From contig JBFMGD010000009.1 in assembly GCA_040751775.1 (NCBI GenBank), positions 1 to 64,000 on the forward strand: a stretch of 64,000 bases of DNA, written 5' to 3'. Made by a program: the position numbers and the translations under genes. Positions 52,572 through 61,263 of this stretch are shown one piece after another (within the stretch, counting starts at the first letter, position 1; every line of letters begins with the position of its first letter). The notes under the pieces are model-generated. The model did not search any database. It was not told the origin of the DNA and saw only the letters and a list, made by a program, of their open reading frames with translations. Source of the stretch: JBFMGD01 sp040751775 (GTDB lineage Bacteria > Bacillota > Dethiobacteria > DTU022).

Positions 52572-53969
52572 ATGGCAGACTATGGGCAAAAATTTGATTA
52601 TGTCATTGAAAACGGAACGATTATCGACCCCAAAACCAATTTGAGAACCATTGCCCATGTAGGGATTTGCGGAGAAAAAGTCACAGCGGTGACCCGGGCG
52701 GAATTGGACGCAATGGTAAAAATCGATGCCACCGGAAAAATTGTCTGTCCGGGATTTATCGATCCTCATTGTCATGTTGATGGGTATCTTTATAACGGCC
52801 AGTGTTATGCGCGGATGGGAGTCACTACTGCGATTACCGGAAACTGTGGCTTTGGGCCTCACCCGGTCGGAGAGTTCCTGGATAAAATAGACCGGGAAGG
52901 TTTCCCCATTAACCATGGCACTCTCGCCGGACACTCTTTCGATATGCGGGCCATGGTAGGGCTGGAAGATCCGTACGCCGCGGCAAGCAAGAAGCAAATT
53001 GCCCAGATGGTGGAAATCGCCGCACAAAGTTTGGAGGAAGGGGCCCTGGGTATTTCCCTGGGACTTGAGTATGCTCCTGCTACTACGATGGAAGAGATTA
53101 CTGCGTTAGCAAAATTGGCGGCTAAATATGACAAAGTGATGCCGGTCCATTCCCGGAGTGACGCCTGGGACTCTTTTAAAGCTCTCCGTGAGGTGGTAAA
53201 GATTCAGGAACTTACCGGTGTCCGGGTGTTGGTCTCCCATCTCACCTATCAAAATGGCATGGGAATGATGAGGGAATCACTGCCGATTCTGGAAAAAGCT
53301 TATGAGCAGGGTTATCAGATCGCGGTGGACAGTGGAGCCTACCATGCCTTTGCTACCTTTATTGGTTCGGAGGTATTCTGCACGGGATGGCTGGATAAAT
53401 ATGACTGCACTTATCATGACGTATTGGTGTCCAGTGGTCCTCACGTAGGAAAGCGGCTTACTAAGGATTTGTATGAAGAGCTGCGGCGCAGCGATCCCAA
53501 AACTCTTTGTACTGCTTTTGTAGGAAAACCTTATGAGGTGATAGAGGCTCTTCAGCAGCCCTATGTCATGGTATCCACCGATGGGGCTGTGGGGTCCCAC
53601 CAACCGGGAACCGGGCACCCCCAGGATGCCGGGACATATCCGAGAGTTTTTGGAAGGTTTGTCCGGGAAATGAATGCGCTGACTATGATGGAGGCCATAA
53701 AAAAATGCACCCTGATGCCGGCCCGGTTTTTCGGGTTAATCAATAAAGGCTGGTTGGGACCGGGTGCCGATGCGGACATCGTCGTCTTTGATCCCAAAAC
53801 CGTAATCGATACCGCAGATTACATGGGGATGGGGATCCCTGATGGGCCCCCGGTTGGAATAGAATATGTGTTTGTAAACGGATGCTCTGTAGTTAAAAAC
53901 AGCCAGTTGGAGGAAAAAACCATGCCGGGGCGGGCCGTTCGACAGAAAAACACAATCTGGGGAATGTAA
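52572..53969 (+). CDS. N-acyl-D-amino-acid deacylase (D-aminoacylase-like amidohydrolase)
   Basis: 465 aa. Metal-dependent amidohydrolase-3 family: N-terminal beta domain (YVIENGTIIDPKTN), PGFIDPHCHVDG with the HxH metal pair, GVTTAITGNCGFG with the cysteine ligand diagnostic of D-aminoacylases, HSRSD and LVSHLTY with metal His residues, and the catalytic Asp in VSTDGAVG. It hydrolyses N-acyl (or related N-substituted) D-amino acids. ATG 52572 is preceded by AAAAGGAGGG. First gene of the cassette; exact substrate unknown. Confidence 0.85.
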   Translation: MADYGQKFDYVIENGTIIDPKTNLRTIAHVGICGEKVTAVTRAELDAMVKIDATGKIVCPGFIDPHCHVDGYLYNGQCYARMGVTTAITGNCGFGPHPVGEFLDKIDREGFPINHGTLAGHSFDMRAMVGLEDPYAAASKKQIAQMVEIAAQSLEEGALGISLGLEYAPATTMEEITALAKLAAKYDKVMPVHSRSDAWDSFKALREVVKIQELTGVRVLVSHLTYQNGMGMMRESLPILEKAYEQGYQIAVDSGAYHAFATFIGSEVFCTGWLDKYDCTYHDVLVSSGPHVGKRLTKDLYEELRRSDPKTLCTAFVGKPYEVIEALQQPYVMVSTDGAVGSHQPGTGHPQDAGTYPRVFGRFVREMNALTMMEAIKKCTLMPARFFGLINKGWLGPGADADIVVFDPKTVIDTADYMGMGIPDGPPVGIEYVFVNGCSVVKNSQLEEKTMPGRAVRQKNTIWGM

Positions 53970-54035
53970 ATGTTATCACTTACAGCAACAGCCGTGGGAA
54001 AGATTTTGGTGAATTATTAAGAAGGGAGAAAAATT

Positions 54036-55403
54036 ATGGAACATTACGGTATGATCAGTCTAGTTCCGGTTATTTGTGTCGTGGCACTTGCGATAATTAC
54101 CAAAAGAACTTTTGAACCGTTGTTGATCGGGTCTGTGATTGGTTTTATTCTTTTAGAAAAAGGAGGATTTTTTTCTGCCTGGCTGGATGCAGTGTATGCA
54201 GTAATGATGGATGCGGTGACGGTGTGGATTATCCTGGTATGCGGATTGTTTGGAAGTTTAATTGCCCTTTTGGAAAAGTCCGGAGGTGCTATGGGCTTTT
54301 CCGGAATTGCTGCAAAATTAACTAAAAGCCGGGGGAGTTCTCTGGTTTTCACTTGGATATTAGGGATTATTGTTTTTGTGGATGACTATCTCAATGCTTT
54401 GGCCGTAGGTTCCGCCATGCGGAAGGTGACGGATAAATTTAAAGTACCTCGAGAGCTTTTAGCCTATGTGATCAACTCCACCGGTGCGGTGGTGTGTGTC
54501 TTAATTCCTTTTTCCACCTGGTCGGCATTTATGGCCGGGCAAATGGAAGCCAACGGAGTAGTGGTAAACGGTACCGGGACCGGAGCCTATATTGCCGCCA
54601 TTCCCTTTATTCTTTATGCTTGGGCCGCGGTACTTTGCGTGCCTTTATTTGCCCTCAGAATTATCCCGGCCTTTGGCCCCATGGCTAATGCCGTAAAACG
54701 GGCCGAAGAGCTTGGGGAGACCTTTCCGCCCAGTACGGCGGGAAAAGCAAAAGCTTTGTCAGAACAGGAAAAGGAATTGACAGTAAAACCAAATGTCGTG
54801 GATTTTGTGATTCCGATGCTGGTTTTGGCTGCCGTTACAGTTTACACCAAGGATATGCTGTGGGGGGTTATTATCGCTATCGTGACCTGTGCAGTCCTGT
54901 ATTTTCCCAGAAGGCTGATGAGTTTTGGAGAGTTTTTTGACAGTTTTATGAATGGATTTAAAGAAATGATTCCTGTGTTGGCCATTATCGTAGCGGCTTT
55001 CTTTCTCCAAAAAGCCAATGAGGGTTTGGGGTTGACCCCTTACGTAATCGAAAGCGTGGAACCCCTGCTCAGTGGGGTTTTTCTGCCGGCAGTGACCTTT
55101 GTGATTGTGGCATTTTTGGCCTTTTCTACCGGGAGTTTCTGGGGAGTAGCAGCTATCGCCTTTCCTATCATCGTACCACTTGCCCAGTCCATGGATGTTA
55201 ACCTTCTCCTGGCCAGCGGGGCCATTATTTCCGCAGCTTCTTTCGGCAGCCATTCCTGCTTTTACGGGGATGCCGTGACCTTGAGCTGTGTATCTTCCCA
55301 GATCGAAAATATTGATTATGCCAGGACAGTTATTCCTTTAATCATGGTACCGGCCGTACTTGGGATTGTATTATTCTTAATTTTTGGTTTTTTGATGGGC
55401 TAG
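54036..55403 (+). CDS. NhaC-type membrane transporter
   Basis: 455 aa, 11-12 helices of the NhaC/IT superfamily. GIIVFVDDYLNALAVGS and the C-terminal FSTGSFWGVAAIAFPI and GSHSCFYGDAVTLS motifs are typical. NhaC relatives exchange Na+/H+ with each other or with organic acids; inside this cassette it more likely imports the substrate of the deacylase or amidase than serves ion balance. ATG after AAGGGAG. Sixty-six bases after the deacylase. Confidence 0.82.
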   Translation: MEHYGMISLVPVICVVALAIITKRTFEPLLIGSVIGFILLEKGGFFSAWLDAVYAVMMDAVTVWIILVCGLFGSLIALLEKSGGAMGFSGIAAKLTKSRGSSLVFTWILGIIVFVDDYLNALAVGSAMRKVTDKFKVPRELLAYVINSTGAVVCVLIPFSTWSAFMAGQMEANGVVVNGTGTGAYIAAIPFILYAWAAVLCVPLFALRIIPAFGPMANAVKRAEELGETFPPSTAGKAKALSEQEKELTVKPNVVDFVIPMLVLAAVTVYTKDMLWGVIIAIVTCAVLYFPRRLMSFGEFFDSFMNGFKEMIPVLAIIVAAFFLQKANEGLGLTPYVIESVEPLLSGVFLPAVTFVIVAFLAFSTGSFWGVAAIAFPIIVPLAQSMDVNLLLASGAIISAASFGSHSCFYGDAVTLSCVSSQIENIDYARTVIPLIMVPAVLGIVLFLIFGFLMG

Positions 55404-55470
55404 AGCTAGTAAGAAAAGGTGTGTATAAAATTAACATCACATCCTGATAATGAGGAAGGGATGAAGTAAA

Positions 55471-56352
55471 ATGCCAAAAGGAAAAGTGCACATTGCCTTA
55501 ATCCAGCATGCCTGCTCCCCGGATTTGGATGCTAATCTTGCCTTGGCTCAAAAGATGGTGCGGGAAGCCGCAGCCAAAGGAGCACAGATCGTCTGCCTGC
55601 AGGAATTATTCCGAGGGCAGTATTTCTGCCAAACTATTGATGTTAATAAATATAATTGGGCAGAGCCTGTTCCGGGGCCCACCACCCATGTGATGCAAGT
55701 CCTTGCCAAAGAGCTAGGTATTGTTTTGATTGTTCCGGTCTTTGAATATGCCATGGATGGAGTTTATTACAACAGTGCCGTGGTTTTTGATGCTGATGGA
55801 ACTAATCTTGGCACCTACCGGAAAACCCATATCCCGGAAGGCCCCCAATACATTGAAAAATATTATTTTACTCCCGGGGATTTGGGATATCCCGTGTTCA
55901 AGACCAAATACGGGACCATTGGGGTGTTGATCTGCTGGGACCAGTGGTTCCCGGAACCTGCCCGGATTTTAGCCATTAAAGGAGCGGATATTATTTTTTA
56001 TCCTTCTGCCATTGGTTCTGAACCTGACCATCCGGACCTGGATACCTCCCAAAGCTGGATAGACGCGGTCAAAGCCCATGGGATTCACAATAATATTTTT
56101 ATTGCCGCTCTAAACCGGGTTGGACGGGAAGATGCCACCGATGGGAGCGGATTTATGACCTTCTATGGCCGCAGTTTCATCAGCAATTATTGGGGGGAAA
56201 TCCTTGCGGAAGGTGACAGGAACGATAATGAAATTATTATGGCAGTTGTAGATTTCTCCGAAATCAAAAGGGCACGGGATATTTTACAGTTCCACCGGGA
56301 CCGCCGGGTTGATCTCTATGGGGAAATTCTTAAGCTCTGCATCCGGGATTAA
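55471..56352 (+). CDS. N-carbamoylputrescine amidase-like carbon-nitrogen hydrolase
   Basis: 293 aa nitrilase-superfamily enzyme. Catalytic Glu45 in LQELFRGQYFC, Lys118 in RKTHIPEG and Cys155 in LICWDQWFPE are intact. The GTIGVLICWDQWFPE context is that of N-carbamoylputrescine amidases (AguB), which release CO2 and ammonia from an N-carbamoyl amine. No agmatine deiminase or polyamine gene is nearby; next to a D-aminoacylase the substrate could instead be an N-carbamoyl amino compound. ATG after GAGGAAGGGATG. Confidence 0.87.
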   Translation: MPKGKVHIALIQHACSPDLDANLALAQKMVREAAAKGAQIVCLQELFRGQYFCQTIDVNKYNWAEPVPGPTTHVMQVLAKELGIVLIVPVFEYAMDGVYYNSAVVFDADGTNLGTYRKTHIPEGPQYIEKYYFTPGDLGYPVFKTKYGTIGVLICWDQWFPEPARILAIKGADIIFYPSAIGSEPDHPDLDTSQSWIDAVKAHGIHNNIFIAALNRVGREDATDGSGFMTFYGRSFISNYWGEILAEGDRNDNEIIMAVVDFSEIKRARDILQFHRDRRVDLYGEILKLCIRD

Positions 56353-56375
56353 AATCTACCCAACAAAGTATGATT

Positions 56376-56405
56376 ACGCCGGAGTAACATCCGGCGTTTT
56401 TATAT
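56376..56405 (+). terminator. Terminator after the amidase gene
   Basis: ACGCCGGA / TCCGGCGT perfect stem, six-base loop, T-rich tail. It separates the three catabolic genes from the regulator. Confidence 0.88.
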
Positions 56406-56518
56406 TTTTTTGAAGATAGAATATTTTCAAATAGAGGTAATTTTATGAGTTATAGAGAAATATTATCATAGCAGCCATCTCTTGAACCAAGAACTACCAA
56501 TAATGGAGGGACCCGGGA

Positions 56519-58159
56519 ATGAATGGTATTTCCAAAAAAAATAGCAGGCAATTTTCATCACGAAATCGTGAATCTGTTGGCCTGGTAGGGGAAAGAGTCA
56601 TGGAAGCAGCTAATAAAATTGCCCGGGAGATTTCCGGCCAGGTGGATGCAACACGGCTGGCGGGGGATCGGGAGTACTTGGAGAGGTTAAAAAAGGATGT
56701 GCTGGAACCTGCTGTAGTAAAATTTAGGGATAAAGAAAAAATGGTTGTCCAAGTCTATTTTGAAATGGGCCCTGAGCTGACCCCGCAACTCGCCCCGGAG
56801 GAAGAAGTTATAGGTGTTTTGATTTCGGATGTAACCAAAAAAGGAAAATATGTTTTTTCCGAACGGGTGCGGGTAAAAGATTTTCACCCCGGCAACCCGT
56901 ACATGTATTGGTATTATCATCCGGTGGAACAGGGACACGGCATATGGACCAATGTTTATTTTGACCACTATATTAATAAAAATGTGATTTCTTATAACCT
57001 GCCTGTTTATGCTCAGGGTAGTTTGGTGGGTGTGGTCGGATTGGATCTGGATTATGAGGATTTTTACAAAACCATGCGGCTTCGTCTGGTGGAGAATATC
57101 AGAAACCAGGTGGCGGAAATCAAAAAAGAGCACCAAATTATCGGCCAGGAAGGTCATTTGGCCGGCCATTATATCAGTTTGGATCCTTTGGAGTTGGTCT
57201 CCAAAGATGAAATTTTTCGAGATTTTATTACTCACAGTGAGCAGATGGAGGAGGTAAAAAACATGATTATCAAAGCCTCCCTCTGTACGGCTAATATTTT
57301 GTTATTAGGTGAAACAGGGGTGGGAAAGGATTTTATTGCCTCCTATATTCACTCCAAAAGTCCTGTGCGCAACGGTCCGTTTATTAATATCAACTGCAGC
57401 GCCATACCGGAAAACCTGCTGGAGTCAGAATTCTTCGGTTATGAGAAAGGAGCTTTTACCGGGGCCAAAAGCGAAGGGAAACCGGGATATTTTGAACTGG
57501 CAAATAAAGGAACAATTTTTCTCAACGAAATCGGAGAGGTTCCTCTGCATCTTCAGGCCAAGTTTTTGAAGGTGATTCAGGAGAAAACCGTAACCAGGGT
57601 GGGAGGGATTAACTCCAAAAAAATAGATTTCCGGCTCATGGCCGCCACCAACCGGAATTTGCTGGAACTGGTCCGGCTGGGAAAGTTCCGTGAGGACCTG
57701 TATTACCGGCTAAATGTCATTTCCATCTATATCCCACCCTTGCGGGAGCGGAAAGATGACATTGTATCATTTCTTAATTACTTTCTCCATAAGAATATGG
57801 AAAAATATCAGGTAAAACGCACTTTTTCCTCGAAGGTACTGGAGATTCTGGTGGAATATCACTGGCCGGGAAATATCCGGGAATTAGAGAACGTGGTGGA
57901 GCGGATGGTGGTTACTTCCGACCAGCCTATTATTGATGTAGATACGTTGCCTAAAGAAATCATGGCAAATGATCCGGAATCGAGAAAAAAGGAATTGGCT
58001 TATGATTCCTTAAAGGAGATGCTGCAAAAGTATGAGTCTACCATTATCCGGAATGCTTTTCTGGAACTGGGCAGCTCCTACAAAGTGGCTAAGGCTCTAA
58101 AAATCAGCCAGAGCCAGGCAAACTATAAGATTAGAAAGTATCTCACCCCAAAACCCTAA
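56519..58159 (+). CDS. Sigma-54 dependent transcriptional activator with Cache-like sensor
   Basis: 546 aa. Residues about 25-195 look like a double-Cache-type ligand-binding region (GHGIWTNVYFDHYINKNVIS and GSLVGVVGLDLDYEDF) but no membrane helix is visible, so it should sense inside the cell. Then an AAA+ domain with Walker A GETGVGKD (from Gly264) and the sigma-54 contact GAFTGA (311-316), and a Fis-type helix-turn-helix at the C-terminus (SSYKVAKALKISQSQANYKI). It probably activates the -24/-12 promoter at 52452. ATG after AATGGAGGG. Confidence 0.9.
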   Translation: MNGISKKNSRQFSSRNRESVGLVGERVMEAANKIAREISGQVDATRLAGDREYLERLKKDVLEPAVVKFRDKEKMVVQVYFEMGPELTPQLAPEEEVIGVLISDVTKKGKYVFSERVRVKDFHPGNPYMYWYYHPVEQGHGIWTNVYFDHYINKNVISYNLPVYAQGSLVGVVGLDLDYEDFYKTMRLRLVENIRNQVAEIKKEHQIIGQEGHLAGHYISLDPLELVSKDEIFRDFITHSEQMEEVKNMIIKASLCTANILLLGETGVGKDFIASYIHSKSPVRNGPFININCSAIPENLLESEFFGYEKGAFTGAKSEGKPGYFELANKGTIFLNEIGEVPLHLQAKFLKVIQEKTVTRVGGINSKKIDFRLMAATNRNLLELVRLGKFREDLYYRLNVISIYIPPLRERKDDIVSFLNYFLHKNMEKYQVKRTFSSKVLEILVEYHWPGNIRELENVVERMVVTSDQPIIDVDTLPKEIMANDPESRKKELAYDSLKEMLQKYESTIIRNAFLELGSSYKVAKALKISQSQANYKIRKYLTPKP

Positions 58160-58245
58160 GATTAGAAATTGCGGAATACCTGGTTTGTTAAGCTAATAGT
58201 AAGATTCCCCCCTATTTATCTTGCATTTTTTCCCACGGGCTTTAG

Positions 58246-58737
58246 CTATTAAAAAAACAAGACCAATATTTATCCGGAGAAGAAATCAGCAATATACTGG
58301 GGGTTTCCCGAACTGCTGTGTGGAAACACATTAATACCTTGAAGACTGAGGGATATGTGATCGAATCACAAACAAAATTGGGTTATCGTTTAGTCTTGAT
58401 GCCGGATCGTTTGTACCCGGAAGAAATTAAAGAACATCTAAAAACAAATATTATTGGCCGAAACATTTGTTATCGTGAATGTGTTGACTCTACTAATGTG
58501 GCAGCCAAAGAAATTGCGGAAAAAGGATTTGAGGACGGAACTGTTGTGGTTGCAGAAATGCAGACGGCAGGCAAAGGGAGGCTAGGACGCCAATGGCATG
58601 CTCCCTTTGGCACCGGGATTTGGATGTCGGTGGTGTTAAGACCGCCCATTTCTCCTGGGGATGCTCCTAAAATAACGCTGTCTGCAGCGGTGGCAGTTGC
58701 CCAGACGGTGGCACAGGAAAGTGGCATCTTTAACTAA
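58246..58737 (+). pseudogene. birA: Truncated biotin operon repressor/biotin-protein ligase
   Basis: The frame opens after TAG at 58243 and shows the BirA winged helix (LSGEEISNILGVSRTAVWKH) and the start of the ligase domain (VDSTNVAAKE, AGKGRLGRQWHAPFGTGIWMS). The first few residues and any start codon are lacking, and the second half, including the biotin-binding KWPND-type motif, is cut off at repeat B (58729). Not functional as a ligase. Confidence 0.85.
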
Positions 58738-58875
58738 CCTCCCCAGTTGTAATCATTTGTAACAGTAACGTAAAACTGTTTAAATAAACATTAACACCGG
58801 TTTGTTAACACAGTGTTAGACCAGTGTAAAATGTTAATGCTGTTATGTAAAAAGTATGCTAACCGGGGGTGTGTC
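58729..58875. repeat. Direct repeat B: second copy of the pstS promoter and leader, 147 bp
   Basis: Matches 49930-50076 at 145 of 147 positions. Here the leader does not reach pstS but the truncated birA fragment on the opposite strand. Its right flank (GATGGCTCAAGGAG) is probably the original neighbour of the pst promoter. Confidence 0.95.
58803..58830 (-). promoter_or_regulatory. Pho box in repeat B
   Basis: Same three 11-bp-spaced units as at 50004-50031 (TTTACA, CTAACA, TTAACA on the minus strand). If active it would transcribe leftwards through birA and the activator gene in antisense direction. Confidence 0.65.
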
Positions 58876-58948
58876 GATGGCTCAAGGAGCGTTACTAAAT
58901 AAAGATTAATCTCGGATCATTCTAACCTCAATACTAAAATGATTCACA

Positions 58949-59839
58949 TTATGGTTTAATTTCCCGTAAGCTAACCTGTGTTGGGGAAATGGCTTGCGTC
59001 ACCCGCCTGACTTGTAACAAGTCTTTTAAGCTGAGGTTGGTTCTCAGGTTTTGGTAACCTGTCCATAATAACTCCAACCCCAGGCTGGTATTATCTACAT
59101 CCCGGGCTGCAATAAGCATGCTGATCACCAGCGCCTCCTTGTCGCCGGTAGGGATATCCCGGTTACGAAGAACCTGAATAATGTCGGCCCCGCCGAAAAG
59201 GGTGATTGCTGTTTCAACCGTGGCTCCGCCCTCATGTTCAATTCCTCCTAAGAGCTTAATCATCTCTGAAAAACCGTCCAAGTTTAAATCGATGTAAAAT
59301 TGTGGTTTTAATCCGGTTATCAGCTCCGCGGCTGTACAGAAGTCGTCGTAACCGGCCCCTGCAGCGATCAGTGTGCCAAGGGGAATAATTTCATTATCTA
59401 AATAGACAGGCAAATCGGGATCAATCGCGGTCAAGTGCGCCTCTTCTCCGGCCACCAGGGTGGTTACCATGATCAAATCAACAACCCTGTTGTCTAGCCG
59501 GCTACCAAGCAGCAAAAAATGAAGGCCGTCCGGTGACGTGACCGTTTTTTGGTCTTCTTCCGCCGCTTTGTACCGGGTATGGTCGGCAAAATCCTCAACC
59601 GGTAAGCCGCTTTCACCCGGTTTAGCCGGCACCTCTGATTCGGGAAGGGACCCTGCATTCCTGTTTGGAATGGAAATGCGTGCGGGTACCGCTTCTTCGG
59701 AGTAGGGAGCCGATTCACTCGGGGAATTTGCGTTATCTTCTATTGGTAAAGGATTTCTTTGCTGTTGAACACTGGAAGCCGCCCAACTTAACACAAGCAT
59801 AAATAGAAATAATGTGGCCATGGTAGAAAAGCGTTGCAC
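58949..59839 (-). CDS. LytR-CpsA-Psr (LCP)-like protein
   Basis: 296 aa. N-terminal membrane helix (about 8-26), a low-complexity linker rich in Pro, Ser and Glu, then an LCP-type domain: LHFLLLGSR, DLIMVTTLV, a span ending FYIDLNLDGFSEMIKLLGGI. LCP proteins attach polymers to peptidoglycan. Where active members have an R-D motif after the second strand this one reads IDPDLPVYL, so activity is doubtful. GTG 59839 has AAAGGAG eight bases upstream; the frame extends to 59917 without one. Confidence 0.65.
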   Translation of the reverse strand: MQRFSTMATLFLFMLVLSWAASSVQQQRNPLPIEDNANSPSESAPYSEEAVPARISIPNRNAGSLPESEVPAKPGESGLPVEDFADHTRYKAAEEDQKTVTSPDGLHFLLLGSRLDNRVVDLIMVTTLVAGEEAHLTAIDPDLPVYLDNEIIPLGTLIAAGAGYDDFCTAAELITGLKPQFYIDLNLDGFSEMIKLLGGIEHEGGATVETAITLFGGADIIQVLRNRDIPTGDKEALVISMLIAARDVDNTSLGLELLWTGYQNLRTNLSLKDLLQVRRVTQAISPTQVSLREIKP

Positions 59840-59940
59840 TGGAGGCACTCCTTTTATTGTTGTTTTTTTAGTTTGCCTCCCGGTGGTCGGCTTATCCCAA
59901 CCGGTTACGCTCAGCACGTTTACAATCGAATAGATCGTGG

Positions 59941-59969
59941 TTGGGTCCTAAAGCTAATCGTGGTATAAT
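59941..59969 (+). promoter_or_regulatory. Sigma-A promoter of the DUF362 gene
   Basis: TTGGGT (59941-59946), 17-base spacer, TATAAT (59964-59969) with extended -10 TG. Confidence 0.65.
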
Positions 59970-60000
59970 TATACAACTTGCGAAATGGAGTGTTCATTTC

Positions 60001-61158
60001 TTGGTCAAACCGCGAATCAGTATTGTCAGAACCCCTTCCCATCCCGATAAAGAGGCGGTCGCCGATGCGGTGCGCCGGGCGGTAGAGCTTGCCGGCGGCC
60101 TTCCGCCGGATATCGGTGCGGGAAAAACAGTATTGCTGAAACCAAACCTGGTCTGCGCGCCCCGGACCAGGGAAGGCGGCGCCGTCACCCATCCGGAACT
60201 GTGCCGCGCTGTGGCGGAACTGGTTCGGGAAAAGGGAGGCTTCCCTGTGATCGCTGATTCGGCCGGTGTGGGCACGGATACGGAAAGCGTAATTGACTTT
60301 ATGGGTTACGGCCAATTGCGTGAAGACGGGTTTACTGTACTGGATTTAAAAAAGACAAAAAGCAGGCGAGTGATCAACCCGCATGCAACCGTGCTCCCCT
60401 CTATGCGTGTGTTCGAGCCGGCCCTGCAAGCCGATGCGATTATTAACTTGCCGGTCATGAAAACGCACGACCAGGCCGAAATTACAATTAGTTTGAAAAA
60501 TTTAAAAGGGCTTTTAGCTGATTCGTCCAAGAAGGAGATGCACCGTAAAGGGCTCTTCCGGGGTATCCCCGAGATGGCCCTATATTTTAAACCCTGTTTT
60601 ACCGTGGTCGACGGCATTTATACCCAGGAGGGTGTCGGGCCGGTTTATGGGGATCCTGTGGAGATGGATTTGATTTTGGCGGGCCGGGATATGGTTGCGC
60701 TCGATACCATTGCCGGTTTAATAATCGGTTACCGGCCGGAAGAGGTTGCCACCACTGTTTTGGCGGCGGAGCTGGGTTTGGGCAGAGCGGATCCGGAGGA
60801 AATAGAAATTGCCGGTCTCCCCTGGGAGTCAGTGCGGCGCCCCTTTAAACGCTGTTCCCAATCCGCTATCATCAACGAATCGCTCCCCTGCCGCCTGGAG
60901 ATTGGCGGCGACACCTGCACCGGCTGCCGCAACACTGTGATCGCTGTTTTGACAGAGATGAAAGAGGATAACCTATTATCCCGTCTCGCAGGTAAAACTA
61001 TCATTACCGGCCGGCCGCCCGGCCACGCAATCGCCGGAAACTTGGTCCTGGTCGGCAACTGCGCCAAGCCCTGGCGCGCCAAGGGCCGCTATATTGAAGG
61101 CTGCCCCCCGGAAAACTCCATGATCATCGACATCCTTTTAGAAGGACTGGCCCGGTAG
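60001..61158 (+). CDS. DUF362 protein
   Basis: 385 aa. The DUF362 pattern is clear: VLLKPNLVCAP, GAVTHPELCRAV, INLPVMKTHDQAEITISLKNLKG (in parts: NLPVMKTHDQ and SLKNLKG) and LILAGRDMVALDTIAG. Many members carry a ferredoxin domain at the end; here only a CTGC pair and scattered Cys are seen in the last 85 residues, so an iron-sulfur site is uncertain. Function unknown. TTG 60001 has ATGGAG ten bases before it; GTG 60004 is an alternative. Confidence 0.8.
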   Translation: MVKPRISIVRTPSHPDKEAVADAVRRAVELAGGLPPDIGAGKTVLLKPNLVCAPRTREGGAVTHPELCRAVAELVREKGGFPVIADSAGVGTDTESVIDFMGYGQLREDGFTVLDLKKTKSRRVINPHATVLPSMRVFEPALQADAIINLPVMKTHDQAEITISLKNLKGLLADSSKKEMHRKGLFRGIPEMALYFKPCFTVVDGIYTQEGVGPVYGDPVEMDLILAGRDMVALDTIAGLIIGYRPEEVATTVLAAELGLGRADPEEIEIAGLPWESVRRPFKRCSQSAIINESLPCRLEIGGDTCTGCRNTVIAVLTEMKEDNLLSRLAGKTIITGRPPGHAIAGNLVLVGNCAKPWRAKGRYIEGCPPENSMIIDILLEGLAR

Positions 61159-61263
61159 GTCAGTGCCAACTCTGTGGGGCCGTTGAGCTCGGCGCCGATA
61201 GCCAGCTGTCATACTTTCCATCGATCCCGCTTCCCTCTCTTATTTCTCATCTTTCGTATATGC

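Larger units (their letters stand above)
50077..58728. mobile_element. 8.65-kb inserted segment between the two pstS-promoter repeats
   Basis: Bounded on both sides by the 147-bp direct repeats. Removing it with one repeat copy would restore pstS, its promoter, and the sequence beginning GATGGCTCAAGGAG. The content fits an acquired segment: gene fragments at both ends (ABC ATPase at left, birA at right, both cut at or next to the repeats), two transposase remnants, and a catabolic cassette whose sequence looks more A-rich than the neighbouring core genes. No integrase or intact transposase is present, so the way of insertion is unclear. Confidence 0.7.

Noticed and set aside
58470..58727. 85-codon open frame with SD and ATG antisense to birA
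   Set aside because: Its codons are the complement of conserved birA sequence, so the protein is very likely fortuitous; kept only as a transcription finding.
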